64,000 bases of DNA from Chthonomonas calidirosea T49 (GCF_000427095.1 NC_021487.1:1928674-1992673), one strand, 5' to 3'; shown: positions 8,225-17,807, counted from the first letter of the stretch. The notes: generated by a model from the sequence alone, not told the origin. Numbers and translations are program-made.

Positions 8225-9619
8225 CTATTTTCCCGTTGGGTCGTTCTCAGTACTTGGCAAAGGAGGTGGTTGCGAGAGGTGCGGGTTTTTGAGAAAATCG
8301 GCTCGATAACGGCATTTTGCCACGATCTCTTGTTCGTACGGGGCCGCATCGCCGATGTTGGTTAGGTTGTGCTCCTGCATCACCTGGGCTAGCACAGCTG
8401 GAAAGGGATTAATGCTTCCGCGATTCACCTGCCGATCGAAAAGGGTGGCAAGGCCGGCCTCAGAATGGATAACATCGGAGACTTTGCCGGTGAGAGTCTG
8501 GCCGTTAACCTGTACGGTCACAGGGAAATCGGCGGGCCAATAGTTGGCAATAGCGGTCTCGATCTGGGCGATGCGAAACGGGGTGCTGAGACGTCCGGCT
8601 CGCTGGAACACAGCGGTGAGGCGCCGATCGGCGATCACCTTCATTACGGCTTGGGCGCCGACCAGCTCCGCCCCTGTATCCGGATCTACCACATCGAGCG
8701 TGCCATCTGGAGTCACGTCTATTCCAAAGCGATGAAAATCGTTCTGAAACGCGCTAGGGTTTTCGCTCTTTTCTCTCTGAAGCACCGGTATGAGATCGCC
8801 CTTTCCGTTGGCGGCGGTAATGAACTGAAGAAAGCCGACGGACACATAGCCGGTGTCATAGGTATTAATGGCATCGAATCCCCCTTCTAATGGGGAAACG
8901 GCGGCCAATACATGAGCCTGTTCGGGGGTAAGGTGGGCGGCATCGAAGAGCGCCTGCAGCTCCTGCTGGGGCATAGCCTTCAGTGAGATACCTGCCGTAT
9001 CGGTGCCTTGTGGGAAGCGATAGTAGGCATAGGCCGGAGGCATATCTATGTTGTCTTGATAGGTAAAAGAGACGCCATCATCGAAGGTAACGGTGGTCTG
9101 AAGCGGCGTTACCGCGTTGGCAAAGGGCGGTGGATCGCCGCAGGCAGCGAGCAGATCAGGAGGAATAGGGCCAGGGAAAGGGGGTGGAGCGGCACGTTTC
9201 GGAACGGAATAGCCGAGGGCAGCGTTGGCTGCGTCGGCCACTTTTTGAGCCTGGTAACGATCCCAGGCGATCTTGGCCTGCACCCAAGCTTTCCAGCTCG
9301 CATAGGGCGATTGCGCCTGCGTGGGCTGTTGGGTTGGCGGGGCTGTCGCCGCGCCGATAACGATTTGGTAGTTCAAAAGCCACTTCGACCCATCGGGCGT
9401 GAGGCGCACCTGCCATGGGCCGTGCTTAAGTGAATCGGGTGGTAAACCTGTGCTTAAGCGCCCAGGCGCCTGCCAATAGGCGACGATCTGGGCGCACTCC
9501 TGCGGTGTGAACATGGGTGGCGGGGGAGGAATCTGCGGAGAGTTAGGTGCTTGCGCGAAGGCGATCGAAGAGCAAAGCAAAAAAGCGATTAGGGTCCGAT
9601 AAATGCGATGAAAGGCCAT
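8225..9619 (-). CDS. Secreted protein of unknown function, possible lysozyme-like domain
   Basis: 464 aa. Residues 1 to about 23 form a signal peptide (IAFLLCSSIAFAQA); AAGGAGAGAG precedes the start. After the signal come proline-rich linkers (IPPPPPMF; PPTQQPTQAQ) and a charged helix (about 105-135). The segment around residues 235-340 (HVLAAVSPLEGGFDAINTYD, then GYVSVGFLQF and a trailing helix) resembles muramidase or lytic transglycosylase folds, in which a Glu is followed by a Gly-rich turn and an aromatic-Gln element. This is pattern resemblance only. No partner gene is adjacent; the gene stands alone. Confidence 0.7.
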   Translation of the reverse strand: MAFHRIYRTLIAFLLCSSIAFAQAPNSPQIPPPPPMFTPQECAQIVAYWQAPGRLSTGLPPDSLKHGPWQVRLTPDGSKWLLNYQIVIGAATAPPTQQPTQAQSPYASWKAWVQAKIAWDRYQAQKVADAANAALGYSVPKRAAPPPFPGPIPPDLLAACGDPPPFANAVTPLQTTVTFDDGVSFTYQDNIDMPPAYAYYRFPQGTDTAGISLKAMPQQELQALFDAAHLTPEQAHVLAAVSPLEGGFDAINTYDTGYVSVGFLQFITAANGKGDLIPVLQREKSENPSAFQNDFHRFGIDVTPDGTLDVVDPDTGAELVGAQAVMKVIADRRLTAVFQRAGRLSTPFRIAQIETAIANYWPADFPVTVQVNGQTLTGKVSDVIHSEAGLATLFDRQVNRGSINPFPAVLAQVMQEHNLTNIGDAAPYEQEIVAKCRYRADFLKNPHLSQPPPLPSTENDPTGK

Positions 9620-9806
9620 TCCCTCTCTCCTTGTATCGGTGTTTGTCTTACGGACTTATGGCATATCATCGGCCCTTCGTTTTATTTGAAACCGATTTTT
9701 TGCAACGAACAACGAGGTGAGAGTGCCGTTTGCGTGCCCGAAGGTCTGCCGTTTTTTCATTATACCGCACCATCGCTAGGAGATAAATGCACAATAACGT
9801 GCATGG

Positions 9807-9836
9807 TTGACAACTTTTTCAAAAAGATGCTATACT
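9807..9836 (+). promoter_or_regulatory. glnA promoter
   Basis: TTGACA at 9807-9812 and TATACT at 9831-9836, spacer 18 bp. The spacer contains the small inverted repeat CTTTTT-C-AAAAAG. A second dyad, TGCAC/GTGCA, lies just upstream at 9788-9803. Transcription should start near 9843, leaving a leader of about 320 nt before glnA. No sigma54-type GG/GC pair was noticed. Confidence 0.7.
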
Positions 9837-10161
9837 CTCCAATGTAAAGCGAACAGCAGCGTAGCTTGTGGTTTTTACCTCGGCGTGAGCAGGCGCAACG
9901 GTGCGACTGTTTTTGGAATTGGAAAGACCCCTTTGACGTGGTCGGGCCGTTGATGCTGTTTTCCCTCATACGGCACTCCTCCTTTTGCGATGTCACTGCA
10001 AATGGCTTTTCTGTGCCTTTTGCAGGAGATCGCTTTTAAAAGAGTTTGCGACCATCGCGTGCGGTCTTTCCCGATCTCTACGTAAGCTATTCATAAACCA
10101 TCCCTGCTGCATCGCTCTGTGTTCTATAAAAACCATCTACCACCCTTAAGGAGAACGCTAA
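9837..10161 (+). other. Long 5' leader of glnA
   Basis: About 320 nt between the promoter and glnA without a convincing gene. Its 5' end holds GTAAAGCG (9844-9851) that can pair with TTTAC (9874-9878), directly followed by CTC. A similar arrangement occurs at the 5' end of the porin leader (11765-11808). TTTGC/GCAAA forms another small hairpin further on. It does not match the glutamine riboswitch (glnA RNA) consensus as I remember it. AAGGAG precedes the glnA start. Confidence 0.45.
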
Positions 10162-11580
10162 ATGACCACACCAAAAGAGGTAATTGAGTTCGCTCGGGAG
10201 CGCGAAGTGCGCGTTGTAGATGTCCGATTCACCGATCTGTTCGGACAGCAACAGCACTTCTCCATCCCCGCTACCGCCTTCACAGAAGAGGTGTTTTCGG
10301 AGGGCCTCGCGTTTGATGGCTCCTCCATTCGGGGCTTTAAAACCATTGACGAGTCGGACATGCTGCTTCTGCCCGACCCCAATACGGCTTTTATAGACCC
10401 CTTCTTCGATGTCGTGACCCTCAATATCGTTTGCGACATCGTGGACCCCATTACCCGCGAGCGCTACAACCGTGACCCACGACAGGTGGCTCATAAAGCC
10501 GAAGCCTATCTCAAGAGCACCGGTATCGCCGATACCGCCTACTTCGGGCCGGAGGCCGAGTTCTACATCTTCAACGACGTGCGTTACGACCAGACCACCC
10601 ACTCCGGCTACTACTTCATTGATAGCGATGAGGGCATTTGGAATTCTGGGCGCGATGAGAAGCCCAATCTCGGCTATAAGATCCCCTATAAACGCGGTTA
10701 CTTCCCGGTACCGCCTCTCGATTCGCTGCAGGAGCTGCGTACCGAAATGATGCTCAATCTCATTGAGGCGGGCATTGAGGTCGAGATGCAGCATCATGAG
10801 GTAGGGACTGCCGGCCAAGCCGAGATTGACATGCGCTTCGATACCCTTGTTCGCATGGCCGATAAGCTTCAGACTTACAAATACATCATCAAAAACACCG
10901 CCATTCAAAACGGTTACACCGTTACCTTTATGCCCAAACCGCTCTTCCAAGATAACGGCTCCGGCATGCACACTCACCAGTCGCTATGGAAAGATGGTAA
11001 ACCCCTCTTCTTCGATGAGAAGGGCTACGGACAGCTCTCCGAGCTTGCCGTTTACTATATCGGTGGCATCCTCAAGCACGCGGCCTCTCTACTGGCCTTC
11101 TGCGCCCCCACCACCAACTCCTATCGGCGGCTTGTGCCTGGGTACGAGGCGCCCATCAACCTGATCTACTCCGCCCGTAACCGCTCGGCCTGCGTGCGCA
11201 TTCCCATGATCAGCAAATCGCCCAAGGCTAAGCGCATCGAGTTCCGCGCTCCCGACCCCAGCGCCAATCCCTATCTGGCCTTCGCCGCCATGATGATGGC
11301 CGGTCTCGATGGCATCGAAAACAAAATCCAGCCTCCAGCCCCCATTGATAAAGACCTCTACGAGCTGGAGCCGGAGGAGCGCCACGGCATCGCCCAAACT
11401 CCAGGCAGCCTCGCCGAAAGCCTGCAGGCCTTGGAGGAGGATCATGAGTATCTGCTAAAGGGCGGGGTCTTCGATCAAGACCTCATTGAAACCTATATCG
11501 AGTACAAGCGTAAGCAGGAGATCGAACAGATCGCCCTGCGTCCTCATCCCTATGAGTTCGCCTTGTACTACGATATCTAG
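10162..11580 (+). CDS. glnA: Glutamine synthetase type I
   Basis: 472 aa, the usual length of GSI. It makes glutamine from glutamate, ammonium and ATP as a cytoplasmic dodecamer. Recognisable segments are [11 protein letters not shown], the metal-binding [19 protein letters not shown] (ATP site), [16 protein letters not shown], and [17 protein letters not shown]. The C-terminal region has DLYELEPEE, where Tyr aligns with the adenylylation tyrosine of the GSI-beta type. Modification by GlnE is therefore possible, but glnE is not in the window. Monocistronic, with its own promoter and a hairpin behind it. Porin, amt and glnB follow. Confidence 0.97.
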   Translation: MTTPKEVIEFAREREVRVVDVRFTDLFGQQQHFSIPATAFTEEVFSEGLAFDGSSIRGFKTIDESDMLLLPDPNTAFIDPFFDVVTLNIVCDIVDPITRERYNRDPRQVAHKAEAYLKSTGIADTAYFGPEAEFYIFNDVRYDQTTHSGYYFIDSDEGIWNSGRDEKPNLGYKIPYKRGYFPVPPLDSLQELRTEMMLNLIEAGIEVEMQHHEVGTAGQAEIDMRFDTLVRMADKLQTYKYIIKNTAIQNGYTVTFMPKPLFQDNGSGMHTHQSLWKDGKPLFFDEKGYGQLSELAVYYIGGILKHAASLLAFCAPTTNSYRRLVPGYEAPINLIYSARNRSACVRIPMISKSPKAKRIEFRAPDPSANPYLAFAAMMMAGLDGIENKIQPPAPIDKDLYELEPEERHGIAQTPGSLAESLQALEEDHEYLLKGGVFDQDLIETYIEYKRKQEIEQIALRPHPYEFALYYDI

Positions 11581-11591
11581 AAAAGCTTCTC

Positions 11592-11622
11592 TGTGCAGGA
11601 AAGAGCCTCTCTTTCCTGCACA
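11592..11622 (+). terminator. Strong hairpin behind glnA
   Basis: Perfect 14-bp stem (TGTGCAGGAAAGAG at 11592-11605 and its complement at 11609-11622) with a 3-nt loop, 11 nt after the glnA stop. The sequence that follows is CT-rich but lacks a clean T run, so it may end or stabilise the transcript. Confidence 0.65.
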
Positions 11623-11698
11623 CCTCTCTCGTGGCGATGCCGACAAAGATCGGTCAAAAAAAACGCTTAGTAAGAAAATTAAAAAATTATCCAAGCTA

Positions 11699-11728
11699 TT
11701 GACAAGCACGTACATTGTTTGGTAGTAT
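11699..11728 (+). promoter_or_regulatory. Promoter of the porin-amt-glnB unit
   Basis: TTGACA at 11699-11704 and TAGTAT at 11723-11728, spacer 18 bp. A CTTGCAG/CTGCAAG dyad (11737-11743 and 11757-11763) lies at the 5' end of the predicted transcript. Confidence 0.65.
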
Positions 11729-11734
11729 ATCTCT

Positions 11735-12138
11735 AGCTTGCAGAGTATGCTTGTGACTGCAAGTGTAAATCGGTCCCAGCGTTGGGATAAAGCCGGTTCG
11801 TTTACCTCTCTTGCGGCAGCGATGCCGTAAACGGCTCTGTCGCGAAATCCCCTACAGTGTTGTTCTCCATAGCGTTGTCGCTAATCGCCTTACGCCGGCG
11901 ACTTTAAGTCCCCGTTTGTCTTCCTCAACTGGTCAATGTCGCCATGTTGGAAGCGCCTTTTCCCTATGCCCTCTCGCAATCGCTTTTTCACCAGCGCAGG
12001 TAAGCGATCGCTTTGGCAAGGAACAGGCGTGTCGCTTCAGGCTCTGTTCCGTTTCTTGGAGCTAGCCTGTCCTTTCTCTTGGCGAACAAGTGCTTCGCCA
12101 TAGCACCACCACTCTATCCTTACCTAAAGGAGGACGCA
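11735..12138 (+). other. Long 5' leader of the porin gene
   Basis: About 400 nt of probable untranslated leader. GTAAATCGG (11765-11773) can pair with CCG and TTTAC (11793-11805), directly followed by CTC. The spacing and sequence resemble the start of the glnA leader. The remainder is moderately GC-rich and I see no gene in it. An in-frame ATG at 12013 exists but has no ribosome-binding site. Confidence 0.4.
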
Positions 12139-13422
12139 TTGAAGATTCGATTAGGGAGGCCATCCTCCCCAACAATCACACAGGCTTCTGTGTCTCAACG
12201 CTTAGCCCATGCTAAAGCGCTGACCTATCGGCTTGGAGTTTGCGGGCTTCTCTGGCTTGCGGTGCTAACCACAGCGCCGAAAGCGGCACGTGCCGACGGC
12301 AGCTCCGGCCCAAAACCCGGTGAGGTGGATATCTCCGGCTACCTCGACCTCTACTACCTGATCAACGCGCGCAGCCCCTATCCTGCCGCTGTGCTCACCA
12401 CCACGGACGGAGAGAAGATCGGCATTGACAACGTCGGGCGCTCGTTCGACATCAACGACCGAGAACTGAGCCTGAGCCTCTTAGAGCTGAACATCGTCCG
12501 CAACGAGGGAAAGGGCATACCGTTCAGCATCACGGCCACGCTTACTACCGGCGATACCGCCCGTCTTGTTCATGCCACCGAGCCGGGAGGCACCGCTGCA
12601 TGGCAGACGATCCAGCAGCTCTACCTTACGAAAACGCTCAATATCATGAAGCATCCGGTAACCTTCGACGCCGGCATCTTCGTGACGAGTTTTGGCTATG
12701 AGGTGATCGAAAGCGCCAAAAACGACGAGTACTCCCGCAGTTTCGGCTTCCAGTACGCGATACCGTTTTATCACGCCGGCCTACGGGCAACTACCCCCCT
12801 CTCAAAAACGCTCACAATTCAGGGAGGACTGGTTAACGGTTGGAACGACATTGCCGACGACAACGACGCCAAAAGCGGCTTCGTGCAGCTCTCTTGGGCG
12901 CCCAACGCTAGCCTCACGACCAACCTCACCTATATGGGCGGACTGGAGGGAACCGGCGCTTACGGGCCGGCTTTAGCGCCCATTCACAAAGGGGGCATAG
13001 ACACCAACCTCTTCGAGATCCAGCCAACCTATCAGGTTACGAAAGACCTAAAACTGGCCGCGGAGGTGGACTACGGTCAGGGCGCTGGCAATGTGGGTGC
13101 GACGCACTACTCCGGCTATTGGACGGACATCGCCGGCTACGCCCGCTATCAGCTCACCCCAAAGCTGGCCGTGGCGGCCCGCTACGATCAGTTCGAGGAC
13201 ATCGCTGGGGTGGGCGGGGCTGGCCTTCGGCTTGGTCTTCCTGGCTACACCGTCCTTCGGGAGGCCACACTCACATTAGAGTACTCACTGTTTAAAAACC
13301 AGGTTCTCACTCGCCTGGAGTATCGGCATGACCATGCGAACAAACCCTTCTTCCTCGGAGGGCATGGTACCACCACAACCGACCAGGATACTTTTACCTT
13401 GGCCGCTGTGGTGAAGTTCTAA
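12139..13422 (+). CDS. Outer-membrane beta-barrel porin, OmpL-like (BBP2 type)
   Basis: 427 aa from a TTG at 12139 preceded by AAAGGAGG; upstream in-frame ATGs lack such a site. Residues about 30-52 are a signal peptide (LGVCGLLWLAVLTTAPKAARAD) behind a long basic N-region. The mature part starts DISGYLDLYYLINAR and alternates amphipathic strands and turns to the end, where the last residue is Phe (TFTLAAVVKF), typical of outer-membrane barrels. Near neighbours by eye are the putative beta-barrel porin-2 family. Placed between glnA and amt, it may serve uptake of nitrogen compounds across the outer membrane (inference). Confidence 0.82.
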   Translation: MKIRLGRPSSPTITQASVSQRLAHAKALTYRLGVCGLLWLAVLTTAPKAARADGSSGPKPGEVDISGYLDLYYLINARSPYPAAVLTTTDGEKIGIDNVGRSFDINDRELSLSLLELNIVRNEGKGIPFSITATLTTGDTARLVHATEPGGTAAWQTIQQLYLTKTLNIMKHPVTFDAGIFVTSFGYEVIESAKNDEYSRSFGFQYAIPFYHAGLRATTPLSKTLTIQGGLVNGWNDIADDNDAKSGFVQLSWAPNASLTTNLTYMGGLEGTGAYGPALAPIHKGGIDTNLFEIQPTYQVTKDLKLAAEVDYGQGAGNVGATHYSGYWTDIAGYARYQLTPKLAVAARYDQFEDIAGVGGAGLRLGLPGYTVLREATLTLEYSLFKNQVLTRLEYRHDHANKPFFLGGHGTTTTDQDTFTLAAVVKF

Positions 13423-13466
13423 ATTGAATCTAAAAAGCTTCGACGCTATGGAGGAGACGCAAAAGA

Positions 13467-15215
13467 ATGACAACGTATCTATCACGCTTTAGGGTCTGTT
13501 GGACGCGAACCGCGCTTTTGCTAGGGCTTTTCGGGGTGATCTTCGCACTTTGTGCCCATACAGCCGCATGGGCACAGACGGTAAAACCCGACCCCGGCGG
13601 CACGAATACGGGCACTTATGCCGACGTCTTCGGCATGGCTACAAACCAAGGATCTTTTGGAAAAACCGATCCCTACGACTTTACGTCCACCGACACCAAC
13701 AAGATAACCCAGATGATGGCACAGGCCAAGACCACCGAGCCATTTGCAGCCCATCTTGCCGATGCCGTTGGACGTTTAAAGGTGGCAACGAACTTCGGGT
13801 GGACGCTCAACACCGGCTACCTTGTTCTCTTTATGCAAGCCGGCTTTGCCCTGCTCACCTGCGGCCTGGTGCGCAAGAAGAACGCCGCCCATCTCATGAT
13901 GTTGAACTTTGCAGCCTATGTAGTGGCCTTTATAGGGTACTACATCTGCGGTTTCGCCTTCCAATTTGGAGCAGCCGGCATCACAAACGGCATCCAGGTT
14001 CCGTCGAACCTCGGCGGCACCCCATCGCTGAATAGATGGCTTATCCCTCACGTGCTTGGGGGAACGGGCTTCTTCTTAAAAGGAGGCGCCTACGATGTAG
14101 GAGCCAATGCGCTCTGTCTCTTCGAAGTGGTCTTTATGGAGACGGCGGGCTACATTATTGTGGGCGCTATCTGCGAGCGTATTACCTTCGGTGCTTTCGT
14201 GCTGTGCGAGCTTTTCATAGGGGCTATTCTCTACCCTATCTTCGGCTGCTGGTGCTGGGGTGGAGGTTGGCTGGCTAATCTTGGCAACACCATGCACCTA
14301 GGGCACGGCTATGTGGATTTCGCCGGTTCGACCGTCGTGCATGCCGTAGGAGGGTTTGCCGCCATGGCGTTGGCCATTATTTTAGGGCCACGTCTAGGAA
14401 AATACGGGCCCGATGGAAAACCACGTGCCTTCCCCGCCCACAATATTGCCTTTGTGGTAACTGGCACATTCATTCTGCTGTTTGGGTGGATGGGCTTCAA
14501 TCCCGGCTCGACCCTCGGCGATACCGACCTTCGTATCTCGGTGATCGCTGTCAACACCAACCTAGCAGCGATCTTTGGCGCAGCGGCAGCCATGGTGTTC
14601 TGGTACCTTAAGTTCGGCAAACCCGACATCTCCATGGCATGTAACGGCATGTTGGCAGGGTTGGTGGCCATTACAGCGCCCTGTGCCTTTGTTTCTCCTA
14701 CCTCTGCGATGGTCATCGGAATTCTCGCTGGCATCACGGTCTGCTGGGGCGTTCTCTTCAACGACAACGTCCTCAAGATAGACGATCCTTGTGGAGCTAT
14801 CTCGGTACATGGCTACTGCGGCTGGCTAGGCGGCATCTGCCTGGGGCTTTTTGCCGACGGCACCTATGGAGCCGGTTGGAATGGAGTGGGCGCGTCGAGC
14901 TACCTTGGGAAGGCTGGTTTAGGCGTTGTGGGCCTATTCCAGGGCGACACCAGCCAGTTCCTCGCCCAGCTTGTCGGCTCTACGGTCTGTGTAGCCTGGT
15001 CATTCGGGCTCACCTTCATCGTCTTCAAGATCGTTAATGCCATAAAGAGCATGCGGGTTTCGCCGGAGGTCGAAACGATGGGCCTCGACGAGCCGGAGTT
15101 CGGCATTGTCGCCTATCCCGACGACGTGCTTGCCACTCCTTCCACACCGAGCGCCTCCATGACCATCACCTCCGCTCCCAATCTTGGTGGTGGAGCGCCG
15201 GCCGGAGCGAAATAG
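13467..15215 (+). CDS. amt: Ammonium transporter, Amt family
   Basis: 582 aa. GGAGGAG lies 9 nt upstream of ATG 13467. Signal peptide residues 1-37 (VIFALCAHTAAWAQ), then about 75 residues of periplasmic extension rich in Thr and Asp, then eleven membrane helices beginning TLNTGYLVLFMQAGFALLTCG. The Amt signature DFAGSTVVHAVGGFAAM holds the first conserved pore histidine and AISVHGYCGWLGG the second. The cytoplasmic tail ends in a flexible Ser/Thr/Pro segment. It conducts ammonium under limitation and is normally gated by PII, encoded two genes downstream. Confidence 0.96.
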   Translation: MTTYLSRFRVCWTRTALLLGLFGVIFALCAHTAAWAQTVKPDPGGTNTGTYADVFGMATNQGSFGKTDPYDFTSTDTNKITQMMAQAKTTEPFAAHLADAVGRLKVATNFGWTLNTGYLVLFMQAGFALLTCGLVRKKNAAHLMMLNFAAYVVAFIGYYICGFAFQFGAAGITNGIQVPSNLGGTPSLNRWLIPHVLGGTGFFLKGGAYDVGANALCLFEVVFMETAGYIIVGAICERITFGAFVLCELFIGAILYPIFGCWCWGGGWLANLGNTMHLGHGYVDFAGSTVVHAVGGFAAMALAIILGPRLGKYGPDGKPRAFPAHNIAFVVTGTFILLFGWMGFNPGSTLGDTDLRISVIAVNTNLAAIFGAAAAMVFWYLKFGKPDISMACNGMLAGLVAITAPCAFVSPTSAMVIGILAGITVCWGVLFNDNVLKIDDPCGAISVHGYCGWLGGICLGLFADGTYGAGWNGVGASSYLGKAGLGVVGLFQGDTSQFLAQLVGSTVCVAWSFGLTFIVFKIVNAIKSMRVSPEVETMGLDEPEFGIVAYPDDVLATPSTPSASMTITSAPNLGGGAPAGAK

Positions 15216-15292
15216 CGAACGACCAGCGATGAGAATAGGCGGGGGACCGATAGAATGGGCCCCCGCCTATCCGATAAAAGGAAAAAACCTCT

Positions 15293-15876
<584 letters not shown>

Positions 15877-15897
15877 GCTTTACAGCACCTCGTGTTT

Positions 15898-15938
15898 AGC
15901 CCCTTTCTGCGATGTCATCGAGGAAGGGGCTTCTTTTT
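15898..15938 (+). terminator. Intrinsic terminator behind glnB
   Basis: AGCCCCTT (15898-15905) pairs with AAGGGGCT (15924-15931), with extra pairs inside the loop, followed by TCTTTTT. Confidence 0.85.
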
Positions 15939-15988
15939 GAGCGATTCCTCCACGCTCCATTTCTTTGTTGAAACCCGTGTGCGACTTA

Positions 15989-16018
15989 TTGACATCGCCC
16001 CATCCCTACCGGTAGAAT
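15989..16018 (+). promoter_or_regulatory. scpAB promoter
   Basis: TTGACA at 15989-15994 and TAGAAT at 16013-16018, spacer 18 bp. It predicts a leader of roughly 250-300 nt before scpA and excludes the in-frame ATG at 16017, which lies in the -10 box. Confidence 0.75.
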
Positions 16019-16024
16019 GGCATT

Positions 16025-16331
16025 CTACGACTACTGCTCGCTTAAAGGCGATCGCTGGTGTAGAACGCCTGAGGGGATAGTCCCTCTGTTAGGGTTCGTC
16101 TGTAACGGCGGAGTCCATCCTAGGGCAATCCCTATTGAACGACGCGCTTGTTGTCAACCATCTTGCACAGAAAGGAGGAAGGAGGGGAAGGGTAAGAGGC
16201 CATCTGGTCGCCTTGGATGTGACCAGGTAATCCCCCATGTCGCCTGCAGGCGACCGTCTCCTTTTCTAGCTGTTATGAGAGATTCCTCTTCGGTCCTGCC
16301 GTCCAAACGCTCGCCGCTAACTCCAGCGGCC
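16025..16331 (+). other. Structured leader of scpA
   Basis: About 300 nt without a supported gene. It holds an unusual purine tract with Shine-Dalgarno character (AAAGGAGGAAGGAGGGG at 16171-16187) not followed by a usable start codon, a CTGGTC/GACCAG dyad (16204-16209 and 16221-16226), and a perfect 16-bp palindrome GTCGCCTGCAGGCGAC at 16239-16254. It may contain a regulatory RNA structure. No known riboswitch was recognised. Confidence 0.4.
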
Positions 16332-17075
16332 ATGCCCCCCGTTCATTTAGAAGCCTTTGAAGGGCCGCTCGATCTGCTCTTGCACCTTATTCGCATCAAC
16401 GAGATAGACATCTACGACATCCCTATCGCGGAGATCACCCAGCAGTATCTACAGGTTATAGCGGCCATGGAGGCGTTGGATTTGACGATAGCTGGGGAGT
16501 ATCTTGTTATGGCGGCCACTCTCATCGAGATCAAGTCGCGTATGCTGCTCCCTCAAGCTCCAATCCAGGAAGACGCGCCTGAGATGGAGGAAGACCCCAG
16601 GGCAGAGCTGGTGCAGCGGCTACTGGACTACCAACAGTTTCGCGAAACCATAGCCACTCTGCAACGGTGGGAGGAGGAGCGGCGACGCATCTATTTTCGC
16701 GATGCGGTGCAAAATGTGGAGGACTATCTGCTGCCGGTTCCCCAAGGGGAGGTGACGCCGGCGCAGTTGCACCACGCTCTCCACCAGATGTTAGCACGTG
16801 CAGGCCTTGAGGAGAAGCCACTCACCACCGTGGTACCACGACGTCGTCTTAGTCTGCGCCTCAAGATGGTGGAGATTATGCGCAAGCTAGAGGCTATCGC
16901 CCCAGAGACGGTGCCTTTCGAGAGTTTGTTCGTGCTGCCCGGGCCGGTTTATGATATTGTGCTGACGTTTCTGGCCATATTGGAGCTTTTGCGGCTAGGG
17001 CGTGTGCGTGTGGAGCAGGCCGAACCTTTCGCACCGATCTATCTCTACGCTTCGGGAGGGGCATCTGCCACATGA
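16332..17075 (+). CDS. scpA: Segregation and condensation protein ScpA (kleisin)
   Basis: 247 aa from ATG 16332, which matches the usual family start (VHLEAFEGPLDLLLHLI). An in-frame ATG at 16275 would add 19 residues; neither has a clear ribosome-binding site. The N-terminal kleisin motif EGPLDLLLHLIRINEIDIYDIPI binds the SMC neck. The C-terminal winged helix (VLTFLAILELLRLGRVRVEQ) binds the SMC cap. ScpA joins Smc and ScpB to condense and segregate the chromosome. It overlaps scpB by ATGA. Confidence 0.95.
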   Translation: MPPVHLEAFEGPLDLLLHLIRINEIDIYDIPIAEITQQYLQVIAAMEALDLTIAGEYLVMAATLIEIKSRMLLPQAPIQEDAPEMEEDPRAELVQRLLDYQQFRETIATLQRWEEERRRIYFRDAVQNVEDYLLPVPQGEVTPAQLHHALHQMLARAGLEEKPLTTVVPRRRLSLRLKMVEIMRKLEAIAPETVPFESLFVLPGPVYDIVLTFLAILELLRLGRVRVEQAEPFAPIYLYASGGASAT

Positions 17076-17641
17076 GCACCACCTTAGAAGCCGCGTTAGA
17101 GTGCCTTCTCTTTGTCTCCGGCGAACCCCTCACGGTTCAGGAGCTAGCCCGTGCCACCGGCGAGGAGCCGTTGCGGGTAGAGGAGGCGCTCCGTTCTTTG
17201 CAAGCAGCGCTTGTGGAGCGCCACAGCGGTCTTCAGCTGCTACGCATCGCAGGCGGATGGCAGTTGGCCACCCGTCCGGAGTATGCGGAGTTTGTGGGGC
17301 GTCTGCTAACGCCGCGCGCCAACAAGCTCTCTCGAGCCGCCTTAGAAACTCTTGCCATTATCGCCTATCGTCAGCCCATTACGGGGCCGGAGATAGAGGC
17401 CATTCGCGGGGTTTCATCGGACGGCGTTCTCAAAACGCTTTTGGAGCGGCGTCTCATTGCCGAAGCGGGCAAGAAAGCCAGTCCAGGCCGTCCCACGCTT
17501 TATGTGACGACCCCCGAGTTTTTGCACTACTTCGGCATTGCTAGCCTCGAAGAGCTCCCCCCTCTTGAGGTAGAACCCGCTTCGTCGCTCGAAGTGCCGG
17601 CCGAGTCGGCGGTCGTTGGGGTCTACCCACGCGGCGAATAG
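17072..17641 (+). CDS. scpB: Segregation and condensation protein ScpB
   Basis: 189 aa, of usual length. Two winged-helix domains: residues 1-80 (ALECLLFVSGEPLTVQELA) and about 85-165 (LSRAALETLAIIAYRQPITGPEIEAIRGV, then LLERRLIAEAGKKASPGRPTLY). It dimerises and binds ScpA in the Smc-ScpAB complex. Translationally coupled to scpA through the overlapping ATGA. Confidence 0.96.
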   Translation: MSTTLEAALECLLFVSGEPLTVQELARATGEEPLRVEEALRSLQAALVERHSGLQLLRIAGGWQLATRPEYAEFVGRLLTPRANKLSRAALETLAIIAYRQPITGPEIEAIRGVSSDGVLKTLLERRLIAEAGKKASPGRPTLYVTTPEFLHYFGIASLEELPPLEVEPASSLEVPAESAVVGVYPRGE

Positions 17642-17677
17642 GCCGCTTAAAAGGCGAACGGATACTGGGGATAGCTC

Positions 17678-17707
17678 TTGACAAGAGCGAAGGCAGCGTT
17701 GTATCAT
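17678..17707 (+). promoter_or_regulatory. tRNA-Gln promoter
   Basis: TTGACA at 17678-17683 and TATCAT at 17702-17707, spacer 18 bp, 23 bp before the tRNA 5' end. Confidence 0.75.
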
Positions 17708-17730
17708 AAAAATGCAGACACAAGAGAGAT

Positions 17731-17802
17731 TGCCGGGTGGTGCAGTGGTAGCACAGCTGACTCTGGATCAGTTGGTCGGAGGTTCGAATCCTTCCCCGGC
17801 AG
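17731..17802 (+). tRNA. tRNA-Gln (anticodon CTG)
   Basis: Full cloverleaf: acceptor TGCCGGG/CCCGGCA, D-arm GTGC-loop-GCAC, anticodon stem GCTGA/TCAGT with loop CTCTGGA (anticodon CTG after T33), T-arm with loop TTCGAAT. Discriminator G. The CCA end is not encoded. Confidence 0.95.
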
Positions 17803-17807
17803 TAAAT

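Noticed and set aside
9837-10161. Glutamine riboswitch upstream of glnA
   Set aside because: The conserved blocks of the glnA RNA motif, as I remember them, were not found; only a generic hairpin is visible.
10087-10977. Open frame of 296 codons on the minus strand opposite glnA
   Set aside because: It is the complement of a fully conserved glutamine synthetase; no ribosome-binding site and no protein-family resemblance.
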